From: Eutreptiella sp. 'Long Island Sound 2002'
Lineage: Eukaryota > Euglenozoa > Euglenophyceae > Eutreptiales > Eutreptiaceae
Length of the DNA: 64,000 nt
NCBI GenBank assembly: GCA_964036045.1
Contig: OZ038382.1
Location: 109,948,578 to 110,012,577, forward strand
Direction of reading: 5' to 3'
Within the stretch, counting starts at the first letter, position 1. Each line of letters begins with the position of its first letter. The translations under genes and the position numbers were made by a program. Under the pieces are notes generated by a model. The model was not told where the DNA came from. It worked only from the letters and a program-made list of their open reading frames with translations, and made no database searches. Positions 54,954 to 64,000 of this stretch are shown here, one piece after another.

Positions 54954-55586
54954 TTGTCGGGTGATGGCATGGCTATGGATGCCAAGGAATTCTTCGCGCG
55001 GCAAGAGCAAACGGCGCGGGACATCCGCCAGCAGCCCGAGAAGGAGCATGCTGAGCGTCAGAAGTCCGCCCCGAGCTCGACGGCGCACAAGTTCAGGGTG
55101 GGGGACCCGGTGTGGGTGATCAGACCCCGCCCTATGGGCACCCACCGCACCAAGACCTGGTTCACACCCGGCGAGGTGGTCCGCAGGATTGGTGAGGACA
55201 CCTACCGCATCAAGGTGGGTCACGGACAGTTCCGGGAGCGCCACGAGAGTCAGCTCCGTGTGCGGGAACCCGACCTCCGTGGCCAGCATGTGTCCCTGGA
55301 CTATGCCGCACATGAGGCTGATTCGGACGACGATTATGCTGAGCAGGACGACTACACCGTCGAGAAGATCCTGGCTCAGCGTCCGAAAGCCTCGGCACCT
55401 GGAGGTCTGAAGTTCAAGGTTCGTTGGCGAGGCTATCGGCCGTCCCACGACACCTGGGAACCCGTCTCCTCGTTTGTGCCGCGGGTGAACACTCCCTTCA
55501 TGGAGTACATCCGCAAGCACAAGACCAAGATCCATGTCTCGGACTTGGCAGCACTCACCCGGGCGATTGCAGCCAGGGGTGCCTGA
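54954..55586 (+). CDS. Integrase C-terminal domain and chromodomain
   Basis: Same frame as the integrase, 13 codons after its stop. FRVGDPVWVIRPRP and WFTPGEVVRRIGEDTYRIKV form the GPY/F-like, SH3-type integrase tail. YTVEKILAQRP and LKFKVRWRGYRPSHDTWEP (55350-55470) are a chromodomain, which in chromoviruses steers integration to modified histones. It ends at TGA 55586. Confidence 0.8.
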   Translation: MSGDGMAMDAKEFFARQEQTARDIRQQPEKEHAERQKSAPSSTAHKFRVGDPVWVIRPRPMGTHRTKTWFTPGEVVRRIGEDTYRIKVGHGQFRERHESQLRVREPDLRGQHVSLDYAAHEADSDDDYAEQDDYTVEKILAQRPKASAPGGLKFKVRWRGYRPSHDTWEPVSSFVPRVNTPFMEYIRKHKTKIHVSDLAALTRAIAARGA

Positions 55587-56898
55587 TCAGCGCCCTGAGC
55601 CCTCCCCTGATGCGTTTTGAGGCGCTTGTGAGGCCGACGGATCGTCCCTTACTTGCTTGCTCTCTTCCATCTTTCGGTGACCTGCCATCAGAGTGGCCAT
55701 ATACCCCCCCTGCTATATCCAGAGGAGGATGGCCCCTCTCTTCTTCTATTTGTCACTCCCCCCCCTGCTGAATCCTTGGGAAACCAGGTAGGGCGACTGA
55801 CCTTCATATTTCTGAGCTCTTGGGACCTTGAAGCCCATACGACGTTGCGCAACAGATGCCGCTGTCATCGGCATTGCGATTTTTGAGTGTGTGGTCTGGT
55901 TCCATGGCACTTGCGGAATCCAGACCAGTCGACGTGTGTCTCGAGACTATATGTGGCCTGGACTCAGGCGTTTTCCTGTCCACCCTCCTGCATTTGCCTT
56001 GTCCTGACCGTGGCGTGGTTTGGCGCTCTGTCCAGAGTGTGTTTAAACGCCTATTTACCCGTTTGTTGCTTATTTTTCTACCTCCCAGGATATGTGCATT
56101 TGTATGTTACGATTGTCAGCCCATCACCGACAGATGGACTGTTTTCTCCCCCCCGAGGGGATGCGAATCGAAATACAGAGGCGCCCTGAGTCGCCGTTTA
56201 CATGCTTTTACTTACGGTCCAGCCTGGACCGGTACCTAAGTACATATTCTTCTGTTTGAGTGCTTCTGATACCGTGTGCCCTATTCGCTGTGATGTGGAG
56301 ATCCTGATGGCGCCAGGCGGGAAGCCCAGTTGCCTGACTACACTCCCAGCGGTCCGCCACTGTCAGTCCCAGTGTGAGCCTACCGACTCGCAGACGCACT
56401 TGCAGTCGGATGGCGGCCTCCGGTGCTCCTGACCTCGGTCAGTCTGCCTGGGAAACTGGTGGTTTGAGGAGTCGACGCCTCCGCCCAAACTGCATGAGGA
56501 CTCCCTCATGTATGGCCTTCGTGGTAATAGGGCGAGGGAAAAGACGGCCTGGATGCCCGATCCCTTAAGGAGGAGCTCGTTCGGCTGTACCACTCTGGAC
56601 TCGCGTCGTATGGATATGGACATGGTGGTGACCGTGGCAGCCGGCACCCGGTGCGCCTGGTATGGGTTAACGGGTCCTTTGGATGCCGAACAATCGCCGC
56701 CAGGACCCGGGACTTGATACTTGATACTATACTTGCAGTTACAAGACCTTACAGCACTATACCTGTCATACTGTGGAGTTTGGAGCCTAACCGGCGAATC
56801 AACCTGAAGTGAGGATGTGACACCCCCCCTTCAGGGAATGGTCCTGGGTACCCGCTGCCAGGCTTGGGGGTTATCGAGCCCCCCCCGGGGCTTCCTCT
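55587..56898 (+). other. 3' untranslated region of the LTR element
   Basis: 1.3 kb without a supported gene. Near the right end it has CTGGGTACCCGCT at about 56846, an inverted match (one extra base) to the first bases of the LTR (AGCGGTACCCAG), and the hairpin GAGCCCCCCCCGGGGCTT. Confidence 0.55.
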
Positions 56899-56909
56899 AA
56901 GGAGGGGGG
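56899..56909 (+). promoter_or_regulatory. Polypurine tract
   Basis: AAGGAGGGGGG directly before the TG of the right LTR, the expected plus-strand primer for reverse transcription. It fixes the element's orientation as plus. Confidence 0.75.
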
Positions 56910-59900
56910 TGAAGCGGTACCCAGAACCCCATGGCTAGGGCAGGGCATACAACCGGTCTCCGGTCCACTAACCCCATGCACGGAAGGAAAGACCGGTCTC
57001 CGGTCCACTAACCCCATGTACGGAAGGCGCCCGTTGACGCCCGGTGGGAGCCCGGCGGGAGCATGTTCCGTGCCGTAAAGCTTCGCATCGGCAACCGATG
57101 CACCGCCAGCGGAGATTTATATATCAGAATATCAGGAATCAACAGGGTTTTATTTTCATATTGTTTCCGTCAATTTTTACGCTTCCGTTCTGTTATTCAC
57201 TGTTTTGACAGCTGGCGGTTAGCTCGCGACTTTAGCGTAACCGCCAGTTTAACTGTTATTAATGGAAATTTTAACGCAATCCGTGACGAAGGCTCTAAAG
57301 TCTTCAGGAATTGCGTTGATGCATCCGCAATTTTCACATCTTACACTCGCAACCTTAATCCGAATTTTCCAGGATGTCGAAATCGGATTTTCGACTTCGA
57401 CATCCCCGCACTTGATTTGACCTCTTTCGAGTGGACCTACGTGCTTCCCTATGCACGAATCAACTTTCCTTTTATCTTGCCCTCCATTTGTCTTAGAGAT
57501 ATGGGCAAAACAAAGTTGATTCGTGAAGCCACTTGTGAGGGTCATATCTCGTGCTGCTTGCGAGGAATGACAATAAGGAAACGTGGGATGTATTCACAAT
57601 ACTCCGGACGTAATTTAGGAAGCTTTATATGCCTTGCGTCTCCACACGTGCGCGCTAGTGTAATGGATCATGGTCAAGAGGGTAGAGTTTGCGTTATAAC
57701 TCTTTGGCCATGATATTGCGTGCGTTAAGATAACTTTCGAGTGTAGCGCGCGAGTGCTGGTGTTGCATAGGAACTCTCCTTGAGTTCCTATGAGCGATTG
57801 ACACAAATTTATGCCCCTGGAGGGGCATGACATATCGTGGGGGGAGCTACCTTTTTGGGCAATATGTGGTATGTGCCATGTGTTGTGTTGCGTGCCCATT
57901 TGGCGGGTCCATCGCTCCAAGCCAAACCCGCCAACGGACCTCATATTGCGCAAGCCCCTTCTCCATACTCCCCACGATCAATTGCAAGCCTAACCTTCCT
58001 GGAGGGAAGCTTGTGTGGCGATCCCAAAGCGATGCGTTGGGAGCAAGGTGTGTGTTTTGCAATTTTCCATATTTTCATGTGCCCACTTGGGAAGTAGCGC
58101 TCGTGACCTTTCAAGGCGCCTGAAGTGGAGCACATATGTGAAATCGAAGGTCATTGGTGTCAAGTCATTGTGTTTAGAAGGATTAGTTGATTGCACGATC
58201 CAAGCCGAAGATATTATAATATAATTGTGCGCCTTTCAAGGCACTTTTGTGTGTCTTTGTGCCAATTTTGCCGTTTTTGGCCCGTCATGATGTCAAGTGG
58301 CGACCGTGTATCTCAACGTTGCGCTCAATTGACATCATGACCCAAGTGTGTGATGAGGGTACATACTTCGGTGCCCAACATATCTTGGACCCGGCGAATA
58401 ACTCCTCTTGGGCTTGGCATACCGTGGCCGCCATGTTGGCGATTTGGGACTATTCCAAATCATGGGCTCACTTGGCGACCCTGCCATTCCCAATACCGGA
58501 GGAGTTGGGCGACGCCCAAAAGATATATTGGACACATATGACTTGATACCAATCCTATGGCACCCTCCGGTCCAAGTCAGGCATGTGCCTCATTTGCCCC
58601 AACCATAAGTGTGCGTATTTTTGGCCATTTTGAGCAATTTTCCACTTTTGCTGCCCACCGTGCCCCATTTTCTAACCCTCGTGCACGCCGGACGCATTGA
58701 CCAATGGACCATATATGACATGGGTGATATGGATATTGGTCCCCATGGTTCACACACCACGTGGGCGAATCGGAGCAACCTTCGTTAAGGTGCTAGGCCA
58801 AAATGAGTGTGGGCAATTTTGCCATTTTGGCATTTGTGGACCCAATTGGGATCGTCACCACGCCAAGTGGCATGGGGATCTTTGAGAACCAAGTGCATGG
58901 GAGTCTCTGTTGGACTCCCGGTGGATCGCGTATGGAATGGCGGATTGGATCTCCAAGCCGGCGTGGAGATATACTATTGGGAGCACCCCGAATTTTGGCT
59001 CATTTCGAGCAGCCAAAATGACCCCATTTTGGGACCCCAACTTCACCCCTCCGTGTGGTCAATTGGCGGCCGCATTTCTCTGTGCCCACAAGGAGCTTGG
59101 ACCTAATTCCAAGTTGTACACTCAAATATAAGTCCTAGGTCCTGCCTCCTAACCTGTGAGCCATTGGCCCTGCCTTGGCCGGGCGAGCCACGTGTGGGAA
59201 TGACGCCAATTTTGGTGATTTTGGCATCATGACCCCACTTGACGAATCCGTGTTGCCCTGATGCCGGGACCTCAGAGGGAACCAGGTTGGGTGAGGGCTC
59301 CAAGGAATTCGTACTCGAAGGGCATAGGGTCAGTTGCCTCGTCCCTACCTCTGGCGGGTCCGCACGAGGGGTCAATTTTGGAGATTTTGGAGCTAATATC
59401 AGTTTGGGCTGAAACAGCCCATTTTCAGATACCAACTCCTGGGCGATAATGGCGGGGCCATATCTCTCGCTCAGAGAGGAGTTGAGACCTGCCGTTAAGG
59501 GAGCATAGGGAGCTACTGTCGATCGGCCTTGGAGCCCCTTGGTTTCCAGGAACTCGCCTGTGGCTGGGCGGAACACCCCCCCTATTGGCAGGGTTTCAGG
59601 GTCCGGACTGAGCAGGGCATGGGTTGTATTTGAGCCCCCGCCCCCACCAGCCACTGAGAGGGTCGGACCTGGGATTGGGATACGAGTTACGACTGAGTGT
59701 CTATTGTCCTGTAATGCCCTTACCCCAGTCCAGTCTTAACCCCATGTGTACATATCCTGATGTGTTGCTGTACATACTTTCGTTCCCTTGTTGCAGAGTG
59801 GCAAGGATCCTGAAACGCTTTGTCACATGACATGAGCGCATTGATGCCCCTGTGAGCGTAGTGCTTTGCCTGCCTGCTCACTTGCGCGTGTCCACCGCAG

Positions 59901-59935
59901 CGTCCCGTGGCCAGGCCCCCCACGGGAACGCGCCA
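56910..59935 (+). repeat. 3' LTR
   Basis: 3026 bp, direct copy of 42836-45860, TGAAGC...GCGCCA. About 20-25 substitutions were seen by eye in the first 1.7 kb. Confidence 0.9.
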
Positions 59936-60600
59936 CCTCGGTGAGGTCCGCGTTCAGGTCATAGACCTCGGCCAATTGGGAAACGATGGCCTTCTTCTCG
60001 GATCCGCGCAGCAAGATCCAAGAGCCCAAGGGCATTTGACTCCCCAGGTCGCCAACGGCAAAATGCACGAAGGAGGCCTCCCAGAGCTTTGTCCCGTCGA
60101 AGGAGATGCCCACCCACACGTTGTCCGTCAGGAATGTGGGGCCGTCACGGTGCCACATCACCTGTGCCAGAAAACAGGCCGTGTGTACCGGGTCACCGTG
60201 TACGGTCGCCGGGAAACGCTTTGGTGCAGGGTGAAAATACCTGCAGTTTCTGCCACAGATTGCATGCGGCCCCAAAAATGTCATTTTCCTCGTCCGTCTG
60301 AAAATGGACCTCCGTGACACGGGGGGCGGACAATGCCTTTCGCACCTGCATCAGGGTTCCCCTTGGGCACTTCCATTGGCTGTGTGCCCGGCTGTACTGC
60401 AGTTTGCGGAAGCTGTCGCCATTTTTGCGGCTCCCCCACAGAATGGCCGCGGCCAACAGCTCCAAATCGGGGGTGGGGGGTTAGCTCTCCCCGCAAACGA
60501 GGTGGATGCGGCGGCGGCCGGGCTCGACGTGTACTTCCCAATGTGGCCCCAAAATTTCTGCCGAGACTTCGCGAAGGCGTGCCAGCCGCGCGCGCCTGTC
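59936..60600 (-). pseudogene. Transposase-like ORF2 of transposon C, 5' part
   Basis: From about 60600 the reading RRARLARLREVSAEI, then WGSRKNGDSFRKLQYSRAH and EENDIFGAACNLWQKL, aligns with the N-terminal third of the A transposase. After a frame change at about 60225 it continues with VWVGISFDGTKLWEASFVH (putative first catalytic D) and ILLRGSEKKAIVSQL, and stops at the LTR retrotransposon. The second half is at 41653-42835. Confidence 0.6.
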
Positions 60601-60734
60601 GCGGTAGTTTGAGGGTGCCAGCTGCTCAAAGGGCCGGTGAATGGTGCACAAACAAAGACCTGCAGCACGTGAGGAGGTGGCAGGCGGGTTGGATCATACA
60701 ACGGAACGTTGTTGCACGTTCGCACACAGATGGC

Positions 60735-60945
60735 ACACAGTTGGCACGCGGTTGGCGCGCGCCAAATCGGGGTTTGGCGCGCGCCAACTCGTCAGTTGGC
60801 GCGCGCCAAGTGCTGAGTTGGCGCGCGCCAAGTGGTAAGTTGGCACGCCAACTTCTCATTTGGCGCGCGCCAACTCCTCTGTTGGCGCACGCCAAATCAG
60901 GATTTGGCGCGCCAACTTATCACTTGGCGCGCGCCAAAACCATGC
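60735..60945. repeat. TTGGCGCGCGCCAA palindromes between the two genes of C
   Basis: About nine units in 210 bp, each 14 bp or a one-base variant, separated by short varied spacers. Open frames through it read (W)RAPxxxLARA and are repeat artefacts. Confidence 0.9.
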
Positions 60946-62208
60946 CCAGCCAGTGCCTGCACATTTCTTCGACCGCTTGCTGCCCTGACTCTGACTCCCC
61001 TCGCTCTCTTCCGCCTGCCTGCGCTTGGGGTAAACCAGGTGCGCAACCAGGTGCTTGTCAAGCAGGCCCTTCAGCTCCGTGAGGGTGGCCTCGTTGACCC
61101 CCATGTTGATGGCCACATGGCGTTGGGCGCTGAGTGCAGAGTGCAACTCCACCGCCGCCGCCTGCAGGTCCAGCACATGGTCGGGGTCGGCACTACCCTC
61201 TCCCCCCCCCCCACTGCACGCACCTGCGCCGTGGCGGTCACCTGCTGCTGCAACTCCCTCCTCTGCTTTTCCCACCCCTTCTCCCGCCGCTCCCACAAGG
61301 CGCGCTCACCGGTGAGCGCGTCCTGTGCCGTCTTGCGGGCGGCCTCCGCCGCCCTCAGCTGCTCGCGCAGCAGCTTGTTCTCCGCCTCCAGGCGGAGAAT
61401 CTCCGCCTTCTCCAGTGCCCCCCCCCCCCCCGTCTCCCACTGCCCGCGCTGCCTGTGCTGGCTGCCGGGGGGTGGTCGTGGGGCGAGGGCGCCTGGAGCC
61501 CCTAGCCTGCTGCTCCGGCGGCCCTTGCTCTGCAGGGATGGGTCCCCAGACGCGTCAGATGCGGCCGTGCCCCCCTTCTCCCCCTTCGGCCCATTCCCCA
61601 CGAGCTGCTTCTGGAAGCGGAGCAGAAACGCCTGCGTTGCCTCCTTCAAGTGGGGGGCGGGGGCAATGGCCCGCACGTCGCTCCACTCACACTGCTTCCA
61701 ATTCTGCAGCTGTCCCAGAACATCAATGCTGCAGAGGAGGAGCCGGTTGTGCGTGGAGGGGGGGCGCACGTGCACGAAGGGCACAACGGAGACAACCCAT
61801 GGTTGCAACCCCCCCTTCCCCTGCACCACTGCCAGGAACGGGCACACCACCACCCTATTGTGTCCCGAACCCCGCCTATTCACCTGCGCTTGGAACAGGC
61901 GGCTGATGATCGTCCCCCCCCCCATCGACGACGTCCACCTCCGTCGCCTCGGCAGACGTCACCTTCAGAAATTTGTCCGGGCTGTGGAAGGCGTCCCCGA
62001 AGTCCGCCGGTTCCGGGACCTCCGGAACTTCCCAATCCACCTCCACGTCCACATCCACCTCCACCCCCTCCTGCTGCTCCTGCCGCTGCTCCTGCCGCTG
62101 CTCCTGCCGCTGCTCCTGCGGCTGCCCCTCCACCTCCTCCGCCCCGGCCGGCACGGGCACCGGACGCGGGTCCACTTCCAATTGAAAATTGGCGTAGTGG
62201 ACGGGGAC
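60946..62208 (-). pseudogene. ORF1 of transposon C, 3' part: variable region and coiled coil
   Basis: Starts after the intron at VPVHYANFQLEV, has QEQRQEQRQEQ repeats and an acidic valine/aspartate-rich stretch (61.9-62.15 kb), then LCSIDVLGQLQNWKQCEW, and a long coiled coil (about 61.45-61.25 kb: RLEAENKLLREQLRAAE). After a frame change at a C run (about 61205) it ends with LHSALSAQRHVAIN and a basic KRRQAEESEG/SKRSKKC tail. Coiled-coil endings are shared with ORF1 of A and B. Confidence 0.5.
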
Positions 62209-62542
62209 CTGCGAATGCGCAACAACACAAGCATAAAACAATGCACACAACGACACCACTGCAACAGCCAAGACAACGCGAAAACCAGCAACAGAACAAC
62301 GTTTCGGATAAAGCCCAACGAATTAAATTCAGGCGCCAAAACGGCACTTGGCGCGCGCCAACTAGCTATTTGGCGCGCCAAAACTCGCCTTGGCGCGCGC
62401 CAAAACTGGACTTGGCGCACGCCAATCGACCACTTGGCGCGCCAACCGGTCACTTGGCGCGCGCCAAGATGGAAGTTGGCGCGCGCCAACTGCGAAGTTG
62501 GCGCGCCAATCTGCTATTTGGCGCGCGGCAAATTCGTGTCAC
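62209..62542 (-). other. Intron of C ORF1 carrying TTGGCGCGCGCCAA palindromes
   Basis: Minus-strand donor TCACAG|GTGACACG, acceptor TTCGCAG|GTCCCCG; 334 bp. Holds ten TTGGCGCGCC-type units (62340-62530). Same place and same acceptor style as the intron of A ORF1 at 8576-8887. Confidence 0.75.
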
Positions 62543-64000
62543 CTGTGACAACATCGCATGCATGCAAGGCACCGCGCGGGCACACCTTCTCGCTGCAGGA
62601 GCAGATGGTGCGACGGGCCTTGTCCATGCGGACGAGGTCCAACATCTCGGCGTCCTGGGAGCTCAGGGGCGGGGTGAAGTGGGCCATGGCCATCCAGGCC
62701 ATGCGGCCGGCCCCTGGCTCCCGCACGAACGCGGCGCCCAGTGCGGCGAACGAGTACACCACCGTGCCGGCCGTGCAGCGCATGCGGCAGAAGTCGGTGG
62801 CCTCGGGGGGGGAAGCCACCACCTGTGGATGTGCGGAGTGGGGCAGCCATCCGCTCTGGCCGCCTCGGCGGTGGGCCCCACGTGCGCGTGGTCGGTGGGG
62901 GTCAGAAACAGACCTGCAGACACCCCCTCTTGCAAGAGGAGGACGTCCCCCATGTAGGGCACCAGGGGGTCCAACGGCTGCTCAGCTTGCGACACGAAGC
63001 AGACTGGCTGGGGGTTCGCGTCGGGAGTGAGGAAGTCCTCCTCTGCCGGGGGGGGGGGGGGGGGGGCGGCCTCTCCTCCGCTTCCGCCGGCGCCTCTGCA
63101 TCCGCCGGCGCCTCCGCATCCGCTGGCGCCGCCGGCATCTCCTCCTCCTCCTCTGCCGCACTCTGTGGGGGGGAGTCGGCATCCGCATCCACAGGCGCCT
63201 CCGGCATGTCCACCTGGTCGAGGGGGCTGTAGTTCACACTGGCCTCTGTGCCCAGAGGAGACGCGACTGCAGCACCCTCGGCCAGAAGCTCGGAGGGCAT
63301 CACCGGAACACTGTTCATCAGCTCAGTTACACTCTCAGGCTCTACGGTCAGCATGCGCCACCGGTAGCCGACGGGTGCAAACGGGATGAACAGTGCCCGG
63401 CCAGGCCCTCCCGCACCACGGTGGATCACCGTCCCGCGGAGGAGCGTCACGCTGCGAAGCGGTTGGATAACAATATCCCACCGATGCGCAGCGTGATAGC
63501 CCCCCTGCGTGCCCGGGCACACCTGGAGGGACTTGGACGGAGGGGAGGCGGTGAGGGGGATGAACACAACCATGCACTGCACTGACTGTTTCACAGACAG
63601 TGCAAAATTGCGGTGGGGGATCTGGAAACCCTTCCAGGGTTCTGCCTCCCACCGCTTGATGATCTTGGGGCACAAGGCCTCAAGTCCCTGCAGCGGCGGA
63701 AGGGAGAAACCCAGCAGGCCCAGAACAGCCTGCCAGGGGTCGTCCGTGAGCCAGTGGAGGACGCTGGAGACCGTCGTCGGATAGCGCCCCCCACCTTCCC
63801 CGGGGGCCTGGAGGTCCACCTCCTCCAGCATCGACGGGTTGAGTTCCACCGTGGCGAGTTCCGCCAGTCTGGCCCACAAATCCTCGGGGATGATGCGGTC
63901 ATACTGGCGGTAGCCCGCCGCAGCAAAACCCTCCTCCGTGACGATGGGGGGGTTGGTGATGTCGTGGTTGGCGACGGGGCAGGAGTTGTGGAAGGAGGGG
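62543..64000 (-). pseudogene. ORF1 of transposon C, 5' part: 2OG-Fe(II) dioxygenase-like
   Basis: Frame 63879-62902 and beyond the right edge. IPHRNFALSVKQ (about 63610) sits where HxD is expected but has N for D. CMVVFIPLT and VCPGTQGG follow, then LLRGTVIHRGAGGPGRAL (about 63420) with the second histidine and the arginine. A proline/alanine/glutamate-rich linker follows (63.2-63.05 kb, repeats of ADAEAPADAEAP). A frame change at a G run (63050) leads to a Cys-containing segment near 62.6-62.7 kb. It resembles A and B ORF1 in order of parts. Confidence 0.5.

Larger units (their letters stand above)
42836..59935. mobile_element. LTR retrotransposon (Ty3/Gypsy, chromovirus-like) with genes on both strands
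   Basis: Two direct repeats of 3.0 kb enclose an 11-kb interior. On the plus strand at the right end: integrase (53988-54914), chromodomain protein (54954-55586) and a polypurine tract touching the 3' LTR. On the minus strand: a long gag (53875-49590), protease (49538-48012) and RT-RNase H (48249-46102). Normal Ty3/Gypsy elements have all of these in one direction, so gag to RNase H appears inverted. Stops and frame changes break several parts. The LTRs differ by roughly 1.5-3% by eye, so the insertion is fairly recent. No clear target duplication is seen (GCTGC left, CCTCG right) and no tRNA primer site is recognised. Confidence 0.8.
41190..64000. mobile_element. DNA transposon C (TTGGCGCGCGCCAA family), right end outside window
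   Basis: The left end TGTAACTACGAAGCCAAGAG is the same as that of C' at 17045. On the minus strand ORF1 (64000 to about 60856, dioxygenase-like) is followed by ORF2 (about 60600-59936, then 42835-41653, transposase-like), which is split by the LTR retrotransposon 42836-59935. Palindrome clusters lie at 41437-41550 (left end), 60735-60945 (between genes) and 62340-62530 (ORF1 intron). Without the LTR element at least 5.7 kb is present, in line with the 7 kb of A. Confidence 0.75.

Noticed and set aside
54222-55535. 437-residue minus-strand frame over integrase
   Set aside because: Complement of the plus-strand integrase and chromodomain, whose catalytic motifs are clear.
60626-62520. Open frames reading WRAPxxxLARA repeats
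   Set aside because: They are translations of the TTGGCGCGCGCCAA palindrome clusters, which lie in an intron and between genes.
1-64000. tRNA, rRNA or other structured RNA genes
   Set aside because: No cloverleaf, A/B box pair or rRNA signature was recognised on reading. A covariance-model search could not be run.

Overview
This is a stretch of eukaryotic nuclear DNA made almost entirely of mobile elements inserted into one another. The evidence is spliceosomal introns with good GT-AG borders, a chromodomain Ty3/Gypsy-type retrotransposon with 3-kb LTRs, a piggyBac-type transposase and several DNA transposons with terminal inverted repeats (TIRs). There is no prokaryotic gene organisation. 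The DNA types suggest a microbial alga or other protist, but nothing here names the species. I see no ordinary host housekeeping gene, rRNA, tRNA or CRISPR array. All coordinates, homologies and domain calls come from reading the sequence; no database was searched.

Layout. (1) 700-14474: DNA transposon B, with a 26-bp perfect TIR and introns full of GGAACCCC-type repeats. Its first gene is split by transposon A (4212-11186; TTCGTACGAA palindromes). (2) 14.5-16.8 kb: genes of an unassigned unit with GGGGTCAATT repeats. (3) 17045-18638: a small deletion derivative (C') of the C family, with TTGGCGCGCGCCAA palindromes. (4) 19.2-27.3 kb: a short repeat unit whose gene is split by transposon E (19913-26871; 25-bp TIR, CAA target duplication, GGTGCTGGCACCAGC palindromes). 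(5) 27.3-31.6 kb: a reverse-transcriptase-like gene with an unusual YRDN motif, followed by GATATCC palindromes. (6) 31.7-40.2 kb: a piggyBac-type unit (F) with CGCGCAGCACG-type introns. Its transposase gene is split by D (32830-37341), a non-autonomous relative of A filled with CA/TG repeats. (7) 41190 to beyond the right edge: a full-size C element whose transposase gene is split by a 17.1-kb LTR retrotransposon (42836-59935).

The unifying result is that A, B and C share one two-gene plan on the minus strand. ORF1 is a 2-oxoglutarate/Fe(II)-dioxygenase-like protein followed by a variable tail and a coiled coil. ORF2 is a transposase-like protein with a DG/AT motif near the start and an ExxH motif near the end. 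Each family has its own short palindromic repeat, clustered at the element ends, between genes and inside an intron that lies at the same place in ORF1 of all three. TET/JBP-type dioxygenases linked to transposons are known from other eukaryotes, so this may be a related or new lineage in which a transposon carries its own DNA-modification enzyme. That function is inference.

Several insertion sites can be verified inside the window. Removing A, D and E with one copy of a 2-, 2- or 3-bp duplication restores an open frame or matches an empty paralogue. The LTR element is odd: gag, protease, RT and RNase H are on the minus strand, while integrase, chromodomain and the polypurine tract are on the plus strand. 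Most long genes carry frameshifts or premature TAG/TGA stops, so most copies are probably dead, although some frameshifts lie in G/C homopolymers and could be sequencing errors.
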